Source: Acidobacteriota bacterium (GTDB lineage Bacteria; Acidobacteriota; Vicinamibacteria; Vicinamibacterales; CAVVIG01). Taken from it: a stretch of 38,999 bases of DNA. Positions 31,520 to 38,999 of the stretch are shown here, one piece after another (the first letter of the stretch is position 1; every line of letters starts with the position of its first letter). Location: the NCBI GenBank assembly GCA_020850715.1, contig JADZED010000036.1, positions 1-38,999 of the forward strand, given 5' to 3'. The notes under the pieces are model-generated. The model was not told where the DNA came from. It saw nothing but the letters and a program-made list of their open reading frames with translations, and did not search any database. The position numbers and the translations under genes were made by a program.

Positions 31520-34315
31520 TTACCAGTCGACGCGCGCGCCGATCCGCAGGATGCGCGGCGCCACGATGAGGATCGGGCGCAGGAAGTTCGAGCCCGAGCT
31601 GACGGTGATGTTCTGAATCGGGTTGGCGTTCAGGATGTTGTACAGGTCCAGGTACGGCGACAGCTTGAACGCGCCGAACGTGAAGCCGCGATCGACCCGC
31701 AGATCGACGACGTTGATGTTGTCGCTGCGGCGGGCGTTCATCGCCTCGGCGTTGATGGTCGGGTTCGCGTAGTTGAGCTGCCGCGTCACGAAGGTCCGCG
31801 CGAAGTTGTCCCCGGCCTGGAAGCGGTACATCGGGCTCAGCTTGAACCCGCCCGGCGTGAGGAACGAGCCGCCCAGCTTGAACGAGTAGTCGGTCGTCTC
31901 GTCCTGCCCCGCCGCGTTCGCGTTGATGAGCGCATTCGGGTTGGTCGGCTGCCGCAGCGCGCGGCTCTTGGTGAACGAGTACGACGTCGTCATCGACCAG
32001 TTGGCGCTCATCCGCTTGTTGAGCGCGATCTCGACGGTGTCGAACTTGCCGACGCCCGCGTAGTTGGTCCGCAGGTTCACCGAGGGCAGGCCGACGTAGG
32101 CCGGATCCAGGTTCCACGCCTGCAGCGTGCCGGCATCGTCGGCCGTCCCCGCCTGACCGTCCGGCCCGGGATCGGTAATCGTCACCGGCAGGTTGAACGC
32201 GGCGAACGGCTGATTCGTGTTGAACGTGCCGGTCTGCTGCCGCTCCTCCCGGTGCACGAAGCCGGCCCGGACCGCCAGGTTCGAGACGAGCTCGCGCTCG
32301 AGCCAGACGGAGGTGTCGATCGTGTAGGGGTCCTTCTCGCCCGGATCGCGGCTCAGCGTCGCCACGCCGCCGTCCGACGAGATCAGGCGGCCTTGCTCCC
32401 CCTGCTGCCAGACCATGTCGCCGTTCTTGTCCGCCCAGCCGTACCGATAGCGCCACTGTCCGTTCGGGTTCAGGTTGGTGCTCGCCCCGGGGTTGCCCCA
32501 GTACAGCCCCGCGTTGGCCTTAACGACCGTGCGGCCGTCGCCGCTGACGTTGTAGCTGAGGCCGAAGCGCGGCGCCGCCACGTTCCAGGTCCGCACGTTG
32601 CTCACCGCCGGGAACTCCACCGCCTGCGGAAAGAAGGCGTCGGCCTGGTGCGACTGTGGCGACCGGAAGTTCTGATAGCGATCGTACCGGATACCCAGGT
32701 TGAGCGTGACCTTGTTGTTCGCCCGCCACGTGTCGGTCGCGTAGAACCCTTCGTTCCACAGCCCCGCCGAGTTGTTCCACGGCGTCCCGAGCAGGTAGAC
32801 CTCGAGCGGCGCCCCGTTGCGCAGGATGTGCACCACGTTGTTGTACGACCCCTCGTTCTCGCCAGACGTGGATGTCTCGCGGAAGATCTCCCAGCCGAAC
32901 TTGAAGTTGTGGCTGCTCGTGCCGCTCCCCTGCCGGAAGTAGCTCAGCGAGCCCAGCACCTGGTTCCGCCGCGGGTTCAAGTAGCGGATGCGCGCGGCGC
33001 CGAACACCTCGTTGGTCTGCGAATCCTCGTAGCTCGGGTCGGTCGTGTAGTTGGTGTCGTTCCAGTTGTAGCCCCACTGCCCCGCCCGCACCTCGAAGTA
33101 CATCGTGTCGCTCAGCACCGAGTTGAACTCGCCCTTCCAGATCCGCGGCGCGTAGTGCTGCCAGAAGCTGCTCTCTTCTTTGCTGTGGAACGCGGTGGTC
33201 GCGTTCTTCGTGTAGCGGTCGAGCCGGTTGAACTGCGCCTTCGTGTTGTACTGGTAGTAGCCGATGAACTTGTTGTTCTGCGTGAGCTGATAGGTGGCCT
33301 TCGCCTGGTACACCCGCAGCTGCGTCCGGAACGGAATCACCGGGAAGTTCGTGTAGCGCACCTTCGAGTCGTTGTCGCGGAAGCTGCCGAACCACCAGAG
33401 CCGGTCCTTCACGACGAAGCCGCCCAGTTGCGCGAAGCTGTCGCGGAAGGCGTGCATCCGGTTGGTGTCGTTCGGCTCCAGCCCGCCGCCCCCCTTCACC
33501 CCCGCCGCCACCTGCGCGGCGTCGATGTTGAACGACTGCCAGTCCTCGTTCTCGTAGTTGCTGCCGGCGCCGCCGTGATACGTGTTGCCGCCCGACTTCA
33601 CCACGAACACCATCATGATCCCGGGCGGCCCCATCTCGGCGTTGTTGCCCACCGTGTTCACGGCCACTTCGTCGAAGGAGTTCATGTCCACGTAGTTGCC
33701 GTTGTTGTCGGTGCCCTCCGTGCCGTTGATCCCCTCGTAGTACGGCCGCTGGCCACCCGTGCCGTAGGCGGTGAAGTCGGTCTGGGTGCCGGCGGTGCTC
33801 CCGCCGACGTCGATCCGGTCCATCTTCACCGCCGGCGTCTCGGCCAGCATCGCCCACGGATCGTTGCTGCCGTTGGGCGTCGTCGCCAGCCGCTCCGAGC
33901 TGAAGCTGGTCGACACTTTCGTCGCCGTCGTGTCGACGACCGGCGAGGCGCCGGTGACGGTGACCGCCTCTTCCAGGCCGGCCACGCTCATCTGGATGTT
34001 CAGGGTCGCCGTGAAGCCGGCGCCCACCTGCACCGTCCGCTTGACCGTCGCGAAGCCGGGCAGCTCGAACGTCACGTCGTAGGAGCCCGGCGTGAGCGAC
34101 ACGAACCGGAAGGTGCCGGTCCCCGACGACACCGCATCGCGCGTGCCCATCATCGCTTCGCTGGCGATCGAGACGGTTACGCCCGGCAGCACCGCATCTG
34201 AAGTATCACTGACCTTGCCGTCGATGGCCCCGGTCGTCGAGCTGACCGTCTGGCCGATGGCGGTACCGGCGATTCCGAGCGCCAGCGCCGCCGTCCAAGC
34301 GAGCACACGTCGCAT
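31520..34315 (-). CDS. Oar-like TonB-dependent receptor, copy 1
   Basis: 931 aa outer-membrane protein. Signal peptide 1-22 (ending IGQ); carboxypeptidase-regulatory-like beta-sandwich at about 26-115 (GAIDGKVSDTSDAVLPGVTV, TPGSYDVTFELPGF); a plug-like region with VEEAVTVTG-type sequence (GLEEAVTVTGASPVVDTTAT) and FVVKSGGNTYHGG; then a long beta barrel ending in the aromatic residue of IGARVDW. This is the Oar/SusC-like layout common in Acidobacteriota, for uptake of large substrates or adhesion. RBS GGAGG 8 bp before ATG. Substrate unknown. It is the last of three tandem paralogues and is the same length as copy 2. Confidence 0.9.
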   Translation of the reverse strand: MRRVLAWTAALALGIAGTAIGQTVSSTTGAIDGKVSDTSDAVLPGVTVSIASEAMMGTRDAVSSGTGTFRFVSLTPGSYDVTFELPGFATVKRTVQVGAGFTATLNIQMSVAGLEEAVTVTGASPVVDTTATKVSTSFSSERLATTPNGSNDPWAMLAETPAVKMDRIDVGGSTAGTQTDFTAYGTGGQRPYYEGINGTEGTDNNGNYVDMNSFDEVAVNTVGNNAEMGPPGIMMVFVVKSGGNTYHGGAGSNYENEDWQSFNIDAAQVAAGVKGGGGLEPNDTNRMHAFRDSFAQLGGFVVKDRLWWFGSFRDNDSKVRYTNFPVIPFRTQLRVYQAKATYQLTQNNKFIGYYQYNTKAQFNRLDRYTKNATTAFHSKEESSFWQHYAPRIWKGEFNSVLSDTMYFEVRAGQWGYNWNDTNYTTDPSYEDSQTNEVFGAARIRYLNPRRNQVLGSLSYFRQGSGTSSHNFKFGWEIFRETSTSGENEGSYNNVVHILRNGAPLEVYLLGTPWNNSAGLWNEGFYATDTWRANNKVTLNLGIRYDRYQNFRSPQSHQADAFFPQAVEFPAVSNVRTWNVAAPRFGLSYNVSGDGRTVVKANAGLYWGNPGASTNLNPNGQWRYRYGWADKNGDMVWQQGEQGRLISSDGGVATLSRDPGEKDPYTIDTSVWLERELVSNLAVRAGFVHREERQQTGTFNTNQPFAAFNLPVTITDPGPDGQAGTADDAGTLQAWNLDPAYVGLPSVNLRTNYAGVGKFDTVEIALNKRMSANWSMTTSYSFTKSRALRQPTNPNALINANAAGQDETTDYSFKLGGSFLTPGGFKLSPMYRFQAGDNFARTFVTRQLNYANPTINAEAMNARRSDNINVVDLRVDRGFTFGAFKLSPYLDLYNILNANPIQNITVSSGSNFLRPILIVAPRILRIGARVDW

Positions 34316-34415
34316 GCTGTCATCCTCCTTGATGTCCCTGCCGTCGAGGCCCGGTGCTTCCGCCCGTCCGCGCTTCGCGAGCGTTCGCCCGCCGCGGGGG
34401 CGCAGCCTCGAAGGC

Positions 34416-34431
34416 TCAGTAGATACCGGTA
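34416..34431 (-). promoter_or_regulatory. Shared upstream block TACCGGTATCTACTGA, receptor 1
   Basis: On the minus strand the 16-bp TACCGGTATCTACTGA lies 100 bp before the ATG of receptor 1 and is identical to the block before receptor 2, while flanking DNA differs. Its core TACCGGTA is a palindrome like those bound by LacI-family regulators. Confidence 0.55.
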
Positions 34432-34641
34432 GGCAATGCCCAGCTATCCGGTTGATGCCGGTCAGCGTGGCGAGTCAGTACAGGAAGGACAAAGTCTTGG
34501 TTGGCGTGATTACGGCCGCGGATCTGGTCAATCTCGGGTCTATACCTGATATTGGCGCCCGCGACAGCACCATCACCGATCGCGGGCTGACCAGGATCGG
34601 GTAGCTCGAGAAGAGACCTGAATCCTGGATGCACCTGGGCG

Positions 34642-34675
34642 AAAACCCGGGATCCCGCCCAAACAGGACCCCGGG
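34642..34675 (-). terminator. Rho-independent terminator of receptor 2
   Basis: On the minus strand a 10-bp stem (34675-34666 with 34655-34646, CCCGGGGTCC/GGATCCCGGG) and 10-base loop are followed by TTTT at 34645-34642. It starts 13 bp after the receptor 2 stop codon. This is the clearest intrinsic terminator in the window. Confidence 0.75.
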
Positions 34676-34688
34676 ACCTGACGCGGTC

Positions 34689-37484
34689 TTACCAGTCGAC
34701 GCGCGCGCCGATGCGGACGATGCGCGGCGCCACGATGAGGATCGGACGGAGGAAGTTCGCCCCCGAGCTCACCGTGATGTTTTGAACCGGATTGGCATTC
34801 AGAATGTTGTACAGGTCGAGATAGGGCGATACCTTGACCGCGCCGAACGCGAAGCCGCGGTCGACCCGCAGGTCGACGACATGGATGTTGTCGCTGCGGC
34901 GGGCGTCCATCGGCTCGGCGTTGATGGTCGGGTTCGCGTAATTGAGCTCGCGCGTCACGAAAGTCCGCGCGAAGTTGTCGCCGGCCCGCATCCGGTACAT
35001 CGGGCTCAGCTTGAAGCCGGCCGGGGCGAGGAACGTCCCTCCCAGCTTGAACGAGTAGTCGGTCGTCTCATCCTGTCCATCGGCGTTGGCGTTGATGAGC
35101 GCGTTCGGGTTGGTCGGCTGCCGTAGCGCGCGGCTCTTGGTGAACGAGTAGGAGGCCGACATCGACCAGTCGCGGCTCATCCGCTTGTTGAGCGCGACCT
35201 CGATCGTGTCGAACTTCCCGACGCCGTCGAAGTTGCGAATGAGGTTCAGCGACGGCAGGCCCACGAACGCGGGATCCAGGTTCCACGCCTGCAGCGTCCC
35301 CGCGTCGTCGGCCGTGCCGCTCACGCCGTCGGGACCCGGGTCGGTGATCGTCACCGGGATGTTGAAGGCGTCGAACGGCTGGTTCGCGTTGAACTCGTCG
35401 GACTGCTGGCGCTCTTCGCGGTGGACGAAGCCGGCGCGAACGGCCAGGTCGGAGATGAGCTCGCGCTCGAGCCACACCGAGGTGTCGATCGTGTACGGAT
35501 CCTTCTCGTTGGGGTCGCGGCTCACCGTGGCGACGCCGCCGTCGGACGAGATCAGCCGCTGCTGTTCGCCCGGTTCCCAGACCCGATCGCCGTTCAGATC
35601 GCTCCAGCCGTAGCGGAACCGCCACTGCCCGTTCGGGTTCAGATCGTTGCTGGTTCCCGGGTTGTTCCAGTACAAACCCGCATTGGCCTTGACGACCGTG
35701 CGGCCGTCACCGGTGACGTTGTAGCTGACGCCGAAGCGCGGCGCCGCCACGTTCCAGGTCCGCACGTCGTTCACCGCCGGGAACTGCACCGCCTCCGCGA
35801 AGAACGGATCGGCCGCGTGCAGCTGATCGGACCGGAAGTTCTGGTACCGGTCGTAGCGCACGCCCAGGTTCATCGTGACCTTGTTGTTCAACCGCCAGGT
35901 GTCGGTCGCATACAGCCCTTCGTTCCACAACCCCGCGGAGTTGTTCCAGGGCGTCCCGAGCAGATACACCTCGAGCGGTGCGCCGTTGCGCAGGATGTGC
36001 ACGATGTTGTCGTACGAGCCTTCGCTCATGCCGTTGGTCGTCGTCTCGCGGAAGATCTCCCAGCCGAACTTGAAGTTGTGGCTGCTCGTGCCGCTCCCCG
36101 GCCGGAAGTAGCTCAGGGAGCCGAGCACCTGGTTGCGTCGCGGGTTGATGTACTGGATGCGCGCCGCCCCGAACACCTCGTTGGTCTGGGAATCCTCGTA
36201 GCTGGGAGCGGTCGTGTAGTTCGTGTCGTTCCAGTCGTAGCCCCACTGTCCGGCGCGGACCTCCAGGTACATCGCATCGCTCAGCACCGAGTTGAACTCG
36301 CCCTTCCAGATCCGCGGCGCGTAGTGCTGCCAGAAGCTGCTGTCGGCGCTCGAGTGAAACGCCGTGGTGGCGTTCTTGGTGTAGCGATCGAGCCGGTTGA
36401 ACTGCGCCTTCGTGTTGTACTGGTAGTAGCCGATGAACTTGTTGTTCTGCGTCAACTGATAGGTGCCCTTGAGCTGGTACACGCGCAACTGCGTCCGGAA
36501 CGGCTTGACCGGAAAGTTCGTGTAGAGCACCTTGGAGTCGTTGTCGCGGAAGCTGCCGAACCACCACAGCTTGTCCTTGACCACGTAGCCGCCCAGTTGC
36601 GCGAAGCTGTCGCGGTAGGCGTGCATCCGGTTGGTGTCCTTCGGCTCGAGGCCGCCGCCCCCCTTGACCCCCGCCGCCACCTGCGCGGCGTCGATGTTGA
36701 ACGACTGCCAGTCCTGGTTCTCGTAGTTGCTCCCGGCGGCGCCGTGATAGGTGTTCCCCCCGGACTTGACCACGAAGACCATCATCACGCCGGGCGGCCC
36801 CATCTCGGCGTTGTTGCCCACGGTGTTGACGGCCACCTCGTCGAAGGCGTTCATGTCCACGTAGTTGCCGTTGTTGGTCGTTCCCTCGGTGCCGTTGATG
36901 CCTTCGTAGTACGGCCGCTGGCCGGTGGTGCCGTAGGTGGTGAACTGCGTCTGCGTGCCGGCGGTGCTGCCGCCGACGTCGATGCGGTCCATCTTCACCG
37001 CCGGCGTCTCGGCCAGCATCGCCCACGGATCGTTGCTGCCGTTGGGCGTGGTCGCCAGCTTCTCCGAGCTGAAGCTCGTGGTCACCTTCGTCGCCGTCGT
37101 GTCGACGACCGGCGACGTGCCGGTGACGGTGACCGCCTCTTCGAGCCCGGCGACGTTCATCTGGATGTTCAACGTTGCCGTGAAGCCGGCGCCCACGTCC
37201 ACCGTCCGCTTCACCGTCGCGAAGCCGGGCAGCTCGAACGTCACGTTGTACGTGCCCGGGGTAATCGAGACGAACCGGAACGTGCCGGTGCCCGAGGTGA
37301 CCGCGTCGCGCGTGCCCATCATCGATTCGCTGGCGATCGATACGGTGACGCCTGGCAGCACGGCGTTCGAGATATCGGTCACCTTCCCGTCGATGGTGCC
37401 GGTCGTGGAGCTGACCGTCTGGCCGAACGCACTCCCAACCGCGCTCAACGCCAGCGCCGAGGCGAGAGCGATCAAACGTCGCAT
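34689..37484 (-). CDS. Oar-like TonB-dependent receptor, copy 2
   Basis: 931 aa from the ATG at 37484, preceded by GAAGGAGG; the frame is open 25 codons further upstream but that start lacks a signal peptide. Parts as in copy 1: signal peptide 1-22 (ending AFGQ), regulatory-like domain (GTIDGKVTDISNAVLPGVTV), plug region (GLEEAVTVTGTSPVVDTTAT), and barrel ending IGARVDW. Long blocks are identical to copy 1, for example PNGSNDPWAMLAETPAVKMD, and differences are spread along the protein with no gaps in total length. Some third-codon positions differ too, so the duplication is not recent. It has its own upstream block and terminator, so it can be expressed independently. Confidence 0.9.
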   Translation of the reverse strand: MRRLIALASALALSAVGSAFGQTVSSTTGTIDGKVTDISNAVLPGVTVSIASESMMGTRDAVTSGTGTFRFVSITPGTYNVTFELPGFATVKRTVDVGAGFTATLNIQMNVAGLEEAVTVTGTSPVVDTTATKVTTSFSSEKLATTPNGSNDPWAMLAETPAVKMDRIDVGGSTAGTQTQFTTYGTTGQRPYYEGINGTEGTTNNGNYVDMNAFDEVAVNTVGNNAEMGPPGVMMVFVVKSGGNTYHGAAGSNYENQDWQSFNIDAAQVAAGVKGGGGLEPKDTNRMHAYRDSFAQLGGYVVKDKLWWFGSFRDNDSKVLYTNFPVKPFRTQLRVYQLKGTYQLTQNNKFIGYYQYNTKAQFNRLDRYTKNATTAFHSSADSSFWQHYAPRIWKGEFNSVLSDAMYLEVRAGQWGYDWNDTNYTTAPSYEDSQTNEVFGAARIQYINPRRNQVLGSLSYFRPGSGTSSHNFKFGWEIFRETTTNGMSEGSYDNIVHILRNGAPLEVYLLGTPWNNSAGLWNEGLYATDTWRLNNKVTMNLGVRYDRYQNFRSDQLHAADPFFAEAVQFPAVNDVRTWNVAAPRFGVSYNVTGDGRTVVKANAGLYWNNPGTSNDLNPNGQWRFRYGWSDLNGDRVWEPGEQQRLISSDGGVATVSRDPNEKDPYTIDTSVWLERELISDLAVRAGFVHREERQQSDEFNANQPFDAFNIPVTITDPGPDGVSGTADDAGTLQAWNLDPAFVGLPSLNLIRNFDGVGKFDTIEVALNKRMSRDWSMSASYSFTKSRALRQPTNPNALINANADGQDETTDYSFKLGGTFLAPAGFKLSPMYRMRAGDNFARTFVTRELNYANPTINAEPMDARRSDNIHVVDLRVDRGFAFGAVKVSPYLDLYNILNANPVQNITVSSGANFLRPILIVAPRIVRIGARVDW

Positions 37485-37884
37485 GGGTTCCCTCCTTCTC
37501 ATTGGCGGCGGCGGTCCCGGCGGCCCGAGCCTGCCGGCGTGCGATCCCGCGTCGCGCACCGAACAAGGTCAGTAGATACCGGTATGCGGCGTCGGCCCAT
37601 CGGTCAAACACCGGGGAACCTGCAATCGACACCTTGGAGTTCCTGGAATCAGGATCGCTCGACTTGCACCGGCTTCCTGCGGTGTCCTCCGTGATGACGT
37701 CAGCGCTCGGAGCCCATCGGCTGATCTTCCCGATGAATGCACGAGGCGCATCGGGACTACCCATGAGCTGACGCACCCTTCATGGCCGCGTCTGCACCTG
37801 GCGGATCCGCCCACGCAGATCGCCGAGTCCCGATCGGGTCGTGGGTCGTGCGGACTCTGGGCCGCACCTCGGAGCAGGGAGACG
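37485..37884. other. Intergenic region upstream of receptor 2
   Basis: 400 bp without a credible gene. It contains the receptor 2 ribosome binding site and the shared 16-bp block at 37569-37584. A 6-bp GTGCGG/CCGCAC hairpin near 37855-37874, just after the stop of the small secreted protein gene, could act as a weak terminator. I see nothing else definable. Confidence 0.6.
37569..37584 (-). promoter_or_regulatory. Shared upstream block TACCGGTATCTACTGA, receptor 2
   Basis: Identical 16-bp block 84 bp before the receptor 2 ATG. Here the palindrome extends to ATACCGGTAT. A TTGACC hexamer lies 17 bp before it on the same strand, but no good -10 follows at normal spacing. Confidence 0.55.
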
Positions 37885-38259
37885 TCAGTTGCCGGAATCG
37901 TCCGTCACGATGAAGGTGCTGACGTCCTGGAGCGTCCTGGCTGGACCATGCACGCGAACCCGCACGGCATAGCGGCCTGCGGGAAGGCGGGTGAACGTGA
38001 AGCGATACGTGCGGGCCGCGCGGTCGCCCTCCAGGGGAACCTCGCTGAGACGGTAGTAGCCGCCGGAGTCGACCTCGACGTCCAGCCGCCGGTTCGCGCC
38101 GTCCGGTTCGAGCGAGACGCTCACACGCATGCTGCCTGGTGCCGGATCGAACCGCGGCACGACGCGCACCGCGAGTCCGCCATCGCCGGACGCGGTCGTC
38201 GCCGGCGCCGCCAGGACGAGCGCGCACGCCATCACCGCAGCCGCTCGCAATCCTGTCAT
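37885..38259 (-). CDS. Small secreted beta-sandwich-like protein of unknown function
   Basis: 124 aa from the ATG at 38259 (GGAG upstream), chosen over the longer frame because it begins a signal peptide (1-24, ending ATTAS). The mature part looks like one Ig-like or transthyretin-like domain: LAVRVVPRFDPAPGSMRVSV, RRLDVEVDSGGYYRLSEVPL, RTYRFTFTRLPAGRYAVRV, ending in a Ser/Asp tail. No catalytic motif and no membrane segment. It lies between receptors 2 and 3 on the same strand and might be a periplasmic or surface partner of them; this is inference from position only. Confidence 0.7.
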   Translation of the reverse strand: MTGLRAAAVMACALVLAAPATTASGDGGLAVRVVPRFDPAPGSMRVSVSLEPDGANRRLDVEVDSGGYYRLSEVPLEGDRAARTYRFTFTRLPAGRYAVRVRVHGPARTLQDVSTFIVTDDSGN

Positions 38260-38513
38260 GGCATCCGCTCCCTCTCCGGTACCAGGGCTTCGGGGACGCA
38301 GGCCGGGCTGGCCGCGATTGCGTCCGCTCACGTGCTCGCGCCGCGGATGGTTCCGTATCGCGGCTCCACGCAGTACAGGCCCTGCCCGGCAGTCGCGCAA
38401 TCCGGCCGATCAAGGGGGACGAAGGGAGTCGATCCGGGAGTTGGGACGGAGATCCGCTTGGGGCAATCGTCCATCGGCCGGGCGCCCAGTGCCAGAGCGT
38501 CCTGCGCCAGGTG

Positions 38514-38546
38514 CAGGTCCGGGCCCCTTGTCGGAGCCCGGACCTG
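38514..38546 (-). terminator. Hairpin after receptor 3
   Basis: Arms 38514-38527 and 38533-38546 form a 14-bp stem with one wobble pair and a 5-base loop, 10 bp after the receptor 3 stop. No T-tract. The 297-bp space 38260-38556 holds this hairpin and presumably the promoter of the small secreted protein gene. Confidence 0.6.
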
Positions 38547-38556
38547 CGAGCGCTCC

Positions 38557-38999
38557 TTACCAGTCGACGCGCGCGCCGATGCGCAGGATGCGCGGCGCCA
38601 CGATGAGAATCGGGCGGAGGAAGTTCGCGCCCGAGCTGGCCGTGATGTCCTGAATGGCATTCGCGTTCAGGATGTTGTAGAGATCCAGGTACGGCGCCAC
38701 ACGGAAGACCCCCAGCGTGAAGCCGCGATCCACGCGCAGATCGACGACGTTGATGTTGTCGCTGCGGCGGGCGTTCCTCGCCTCGGCGTTGATGGTCGGG
38801 TTCGCGTAGTTGAGCTGCCGCGTCACGAAGGTCCGCGCGAAGTTGTCGCCCGCCTGCATGCGATACATCGGACTCAGCTTGAAGCCGCCCGGCGTGAGGA
38901 ACGAGCCGCCCAGCTTGAACGAGTAGTCGGTCGTCTCGTCCTGCCCCGCCGCGTTGGCGTTGATGAGCGCGTTCGGATTGGTCGGCTGCCGCAGATCGC
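38557..38999 (-). CDS. Oar-like TonB-dependent receptor, copy 3 (C-terminal part, cut by window edge)
   Basis: Only the last about 147 residues are inside the window; the gene runs past position 38999. The visible part aligns without gaps to the C termini of copies 1 and 2 (LRQPTNPNALINAN, GQDETTDYSFKLGGSFLTPG, DNFARTFVTRQLNYANPTIN, ending RILRIGARVDW). It is nearer to copy 1 than to copy 2 in several positions, such as LTPGGFKLSPMYR and RQLNYANPT. The codon directly at the edge begins just before LRQPTNP. Function as for the other copies: outer-membrane receptor of unknown substrate. Confidence 0.88.
   Translation of the reverse strand, partial: DLRQPTNPNALINANAAGQDETTDYSFKLGGSFLTPGGFKLSPMYRMQAGDNFARTFVTRQLNYANPTINAEARNARRSDNINVVDLRVDRGFTLGVFRVAPYLDLYNILNANAIQDITASSGANFLRPILIVAPRILRIGARVDW

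Larger units (their letters stand above)
34316..34688. other. Intergenic region between receptors 1 and 2
   Basis: 373 bp without a credible gene. It holds the ribosome binding site of receptor 1, the 16-bp block shared with receptor 2 at 34416-34431, an AT-richer stretch near 34540-34555, and a terminator hairpin for receptor 2 at 34642-34675. Confidence 0.7.

Noticed and set aside
37569..37606. Standard sigma-70 promoter formed by TTGACC and the shared receptor block
   Set aside because: The -35-like hexamer is present only before receptor 2, and no -10 match occurs at 16-18 bp spacing.

Overview
The window looks like chromosomal DNA from a GC-rich Gram-negative Acidobacteriota, most likely of the Vicinamibacteria type. 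This is inferred from several Oar-like TonB-dependent receptors with N-terminal carboxypeptidase-regulatory-like domains, a short type-3 prolyl-tRNA synthetase, a VKOR-DsbA fusion, a Tat system, and two-component and type IV pilus genes with acidobacterial gene neighbours. No taxonomic marker such as rRNA is present. I see no tRNA, rRNA, CRISPR array, transposase or phage gene.

Left part (1-10.0 kb): an S41 C-terminal processing protease points left, divergent from tatA-tatC, which has a near-consensus sigma-70 promoter. Then come an OmpA-type envelope protein, a convergent beta-barrel protein resembling DUF3187, proS and nadB on the minus strand, and aroB on the plus strand only 29 bp from nadB.

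Central part (10.0-24.6 kb, all minus strand): this is the most interesting block. An eight-gene run (24607 down to 14396) has junctions that are all 4-base ATGA/GTGA overlaps, or exactly abutting. It encodes an ABC ATPase, an ABC permease, a TPR-like membrane-anchored protein, prepilin peptidase, a small TPR protein, two tandem paralogous polytopic enzymes of the sulfatase/alkaline-phosphatase superfamily, and a PAS histidine kinase. A 117-bp gap follows, then three minor-pilin genes (PilV-, PilW- and PilX-like), a periplasmic coiled-coil protein and a sigma-54-dependent NtrC/PilR-type regulator. The kinase and regulator are thus arranged like PilS/PilR around the pilins. The two superfamily enzymes have the T-x-x-(S/A)-V-P nucleophile arrangement of phosphoethanolamine transferases instead of a sulfatase formylglycine motif. 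This suggests, as inference only, that the cluster couples pilus assembly to a surface or pilin phospho-modification.

Right-centre (24.7-31.5 kb): a VKOR-DsbA disulfide-forming fusion diverges from an NRAMP Mn/Fe transporter with an upstream palindrome. A UspA protein, a small basic conserved protein, and an envelope gene set follow. That set holds a beta-lactamase-fold protein that appears to have lost all its catalytic motifs, a small outer-membrane barrel and a DUF4390 protein. A two-part YeeE/YedE sulfur transporter closes the block. Two intergenic spaces carry heptanucleotide-type tandem repeats.

Right end (31.5-39.0 kb, minus strand): three tandem Oar-like receptor paralogues, two complete at exactly 931 aa each and one cut by the window edge, with a small secreted beta-sandwich-like protein between the second and third. 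The two complete copies share a 16-bp upstream block containing TACCGGTA, and all three have a strong hairpin just after the stop codon.
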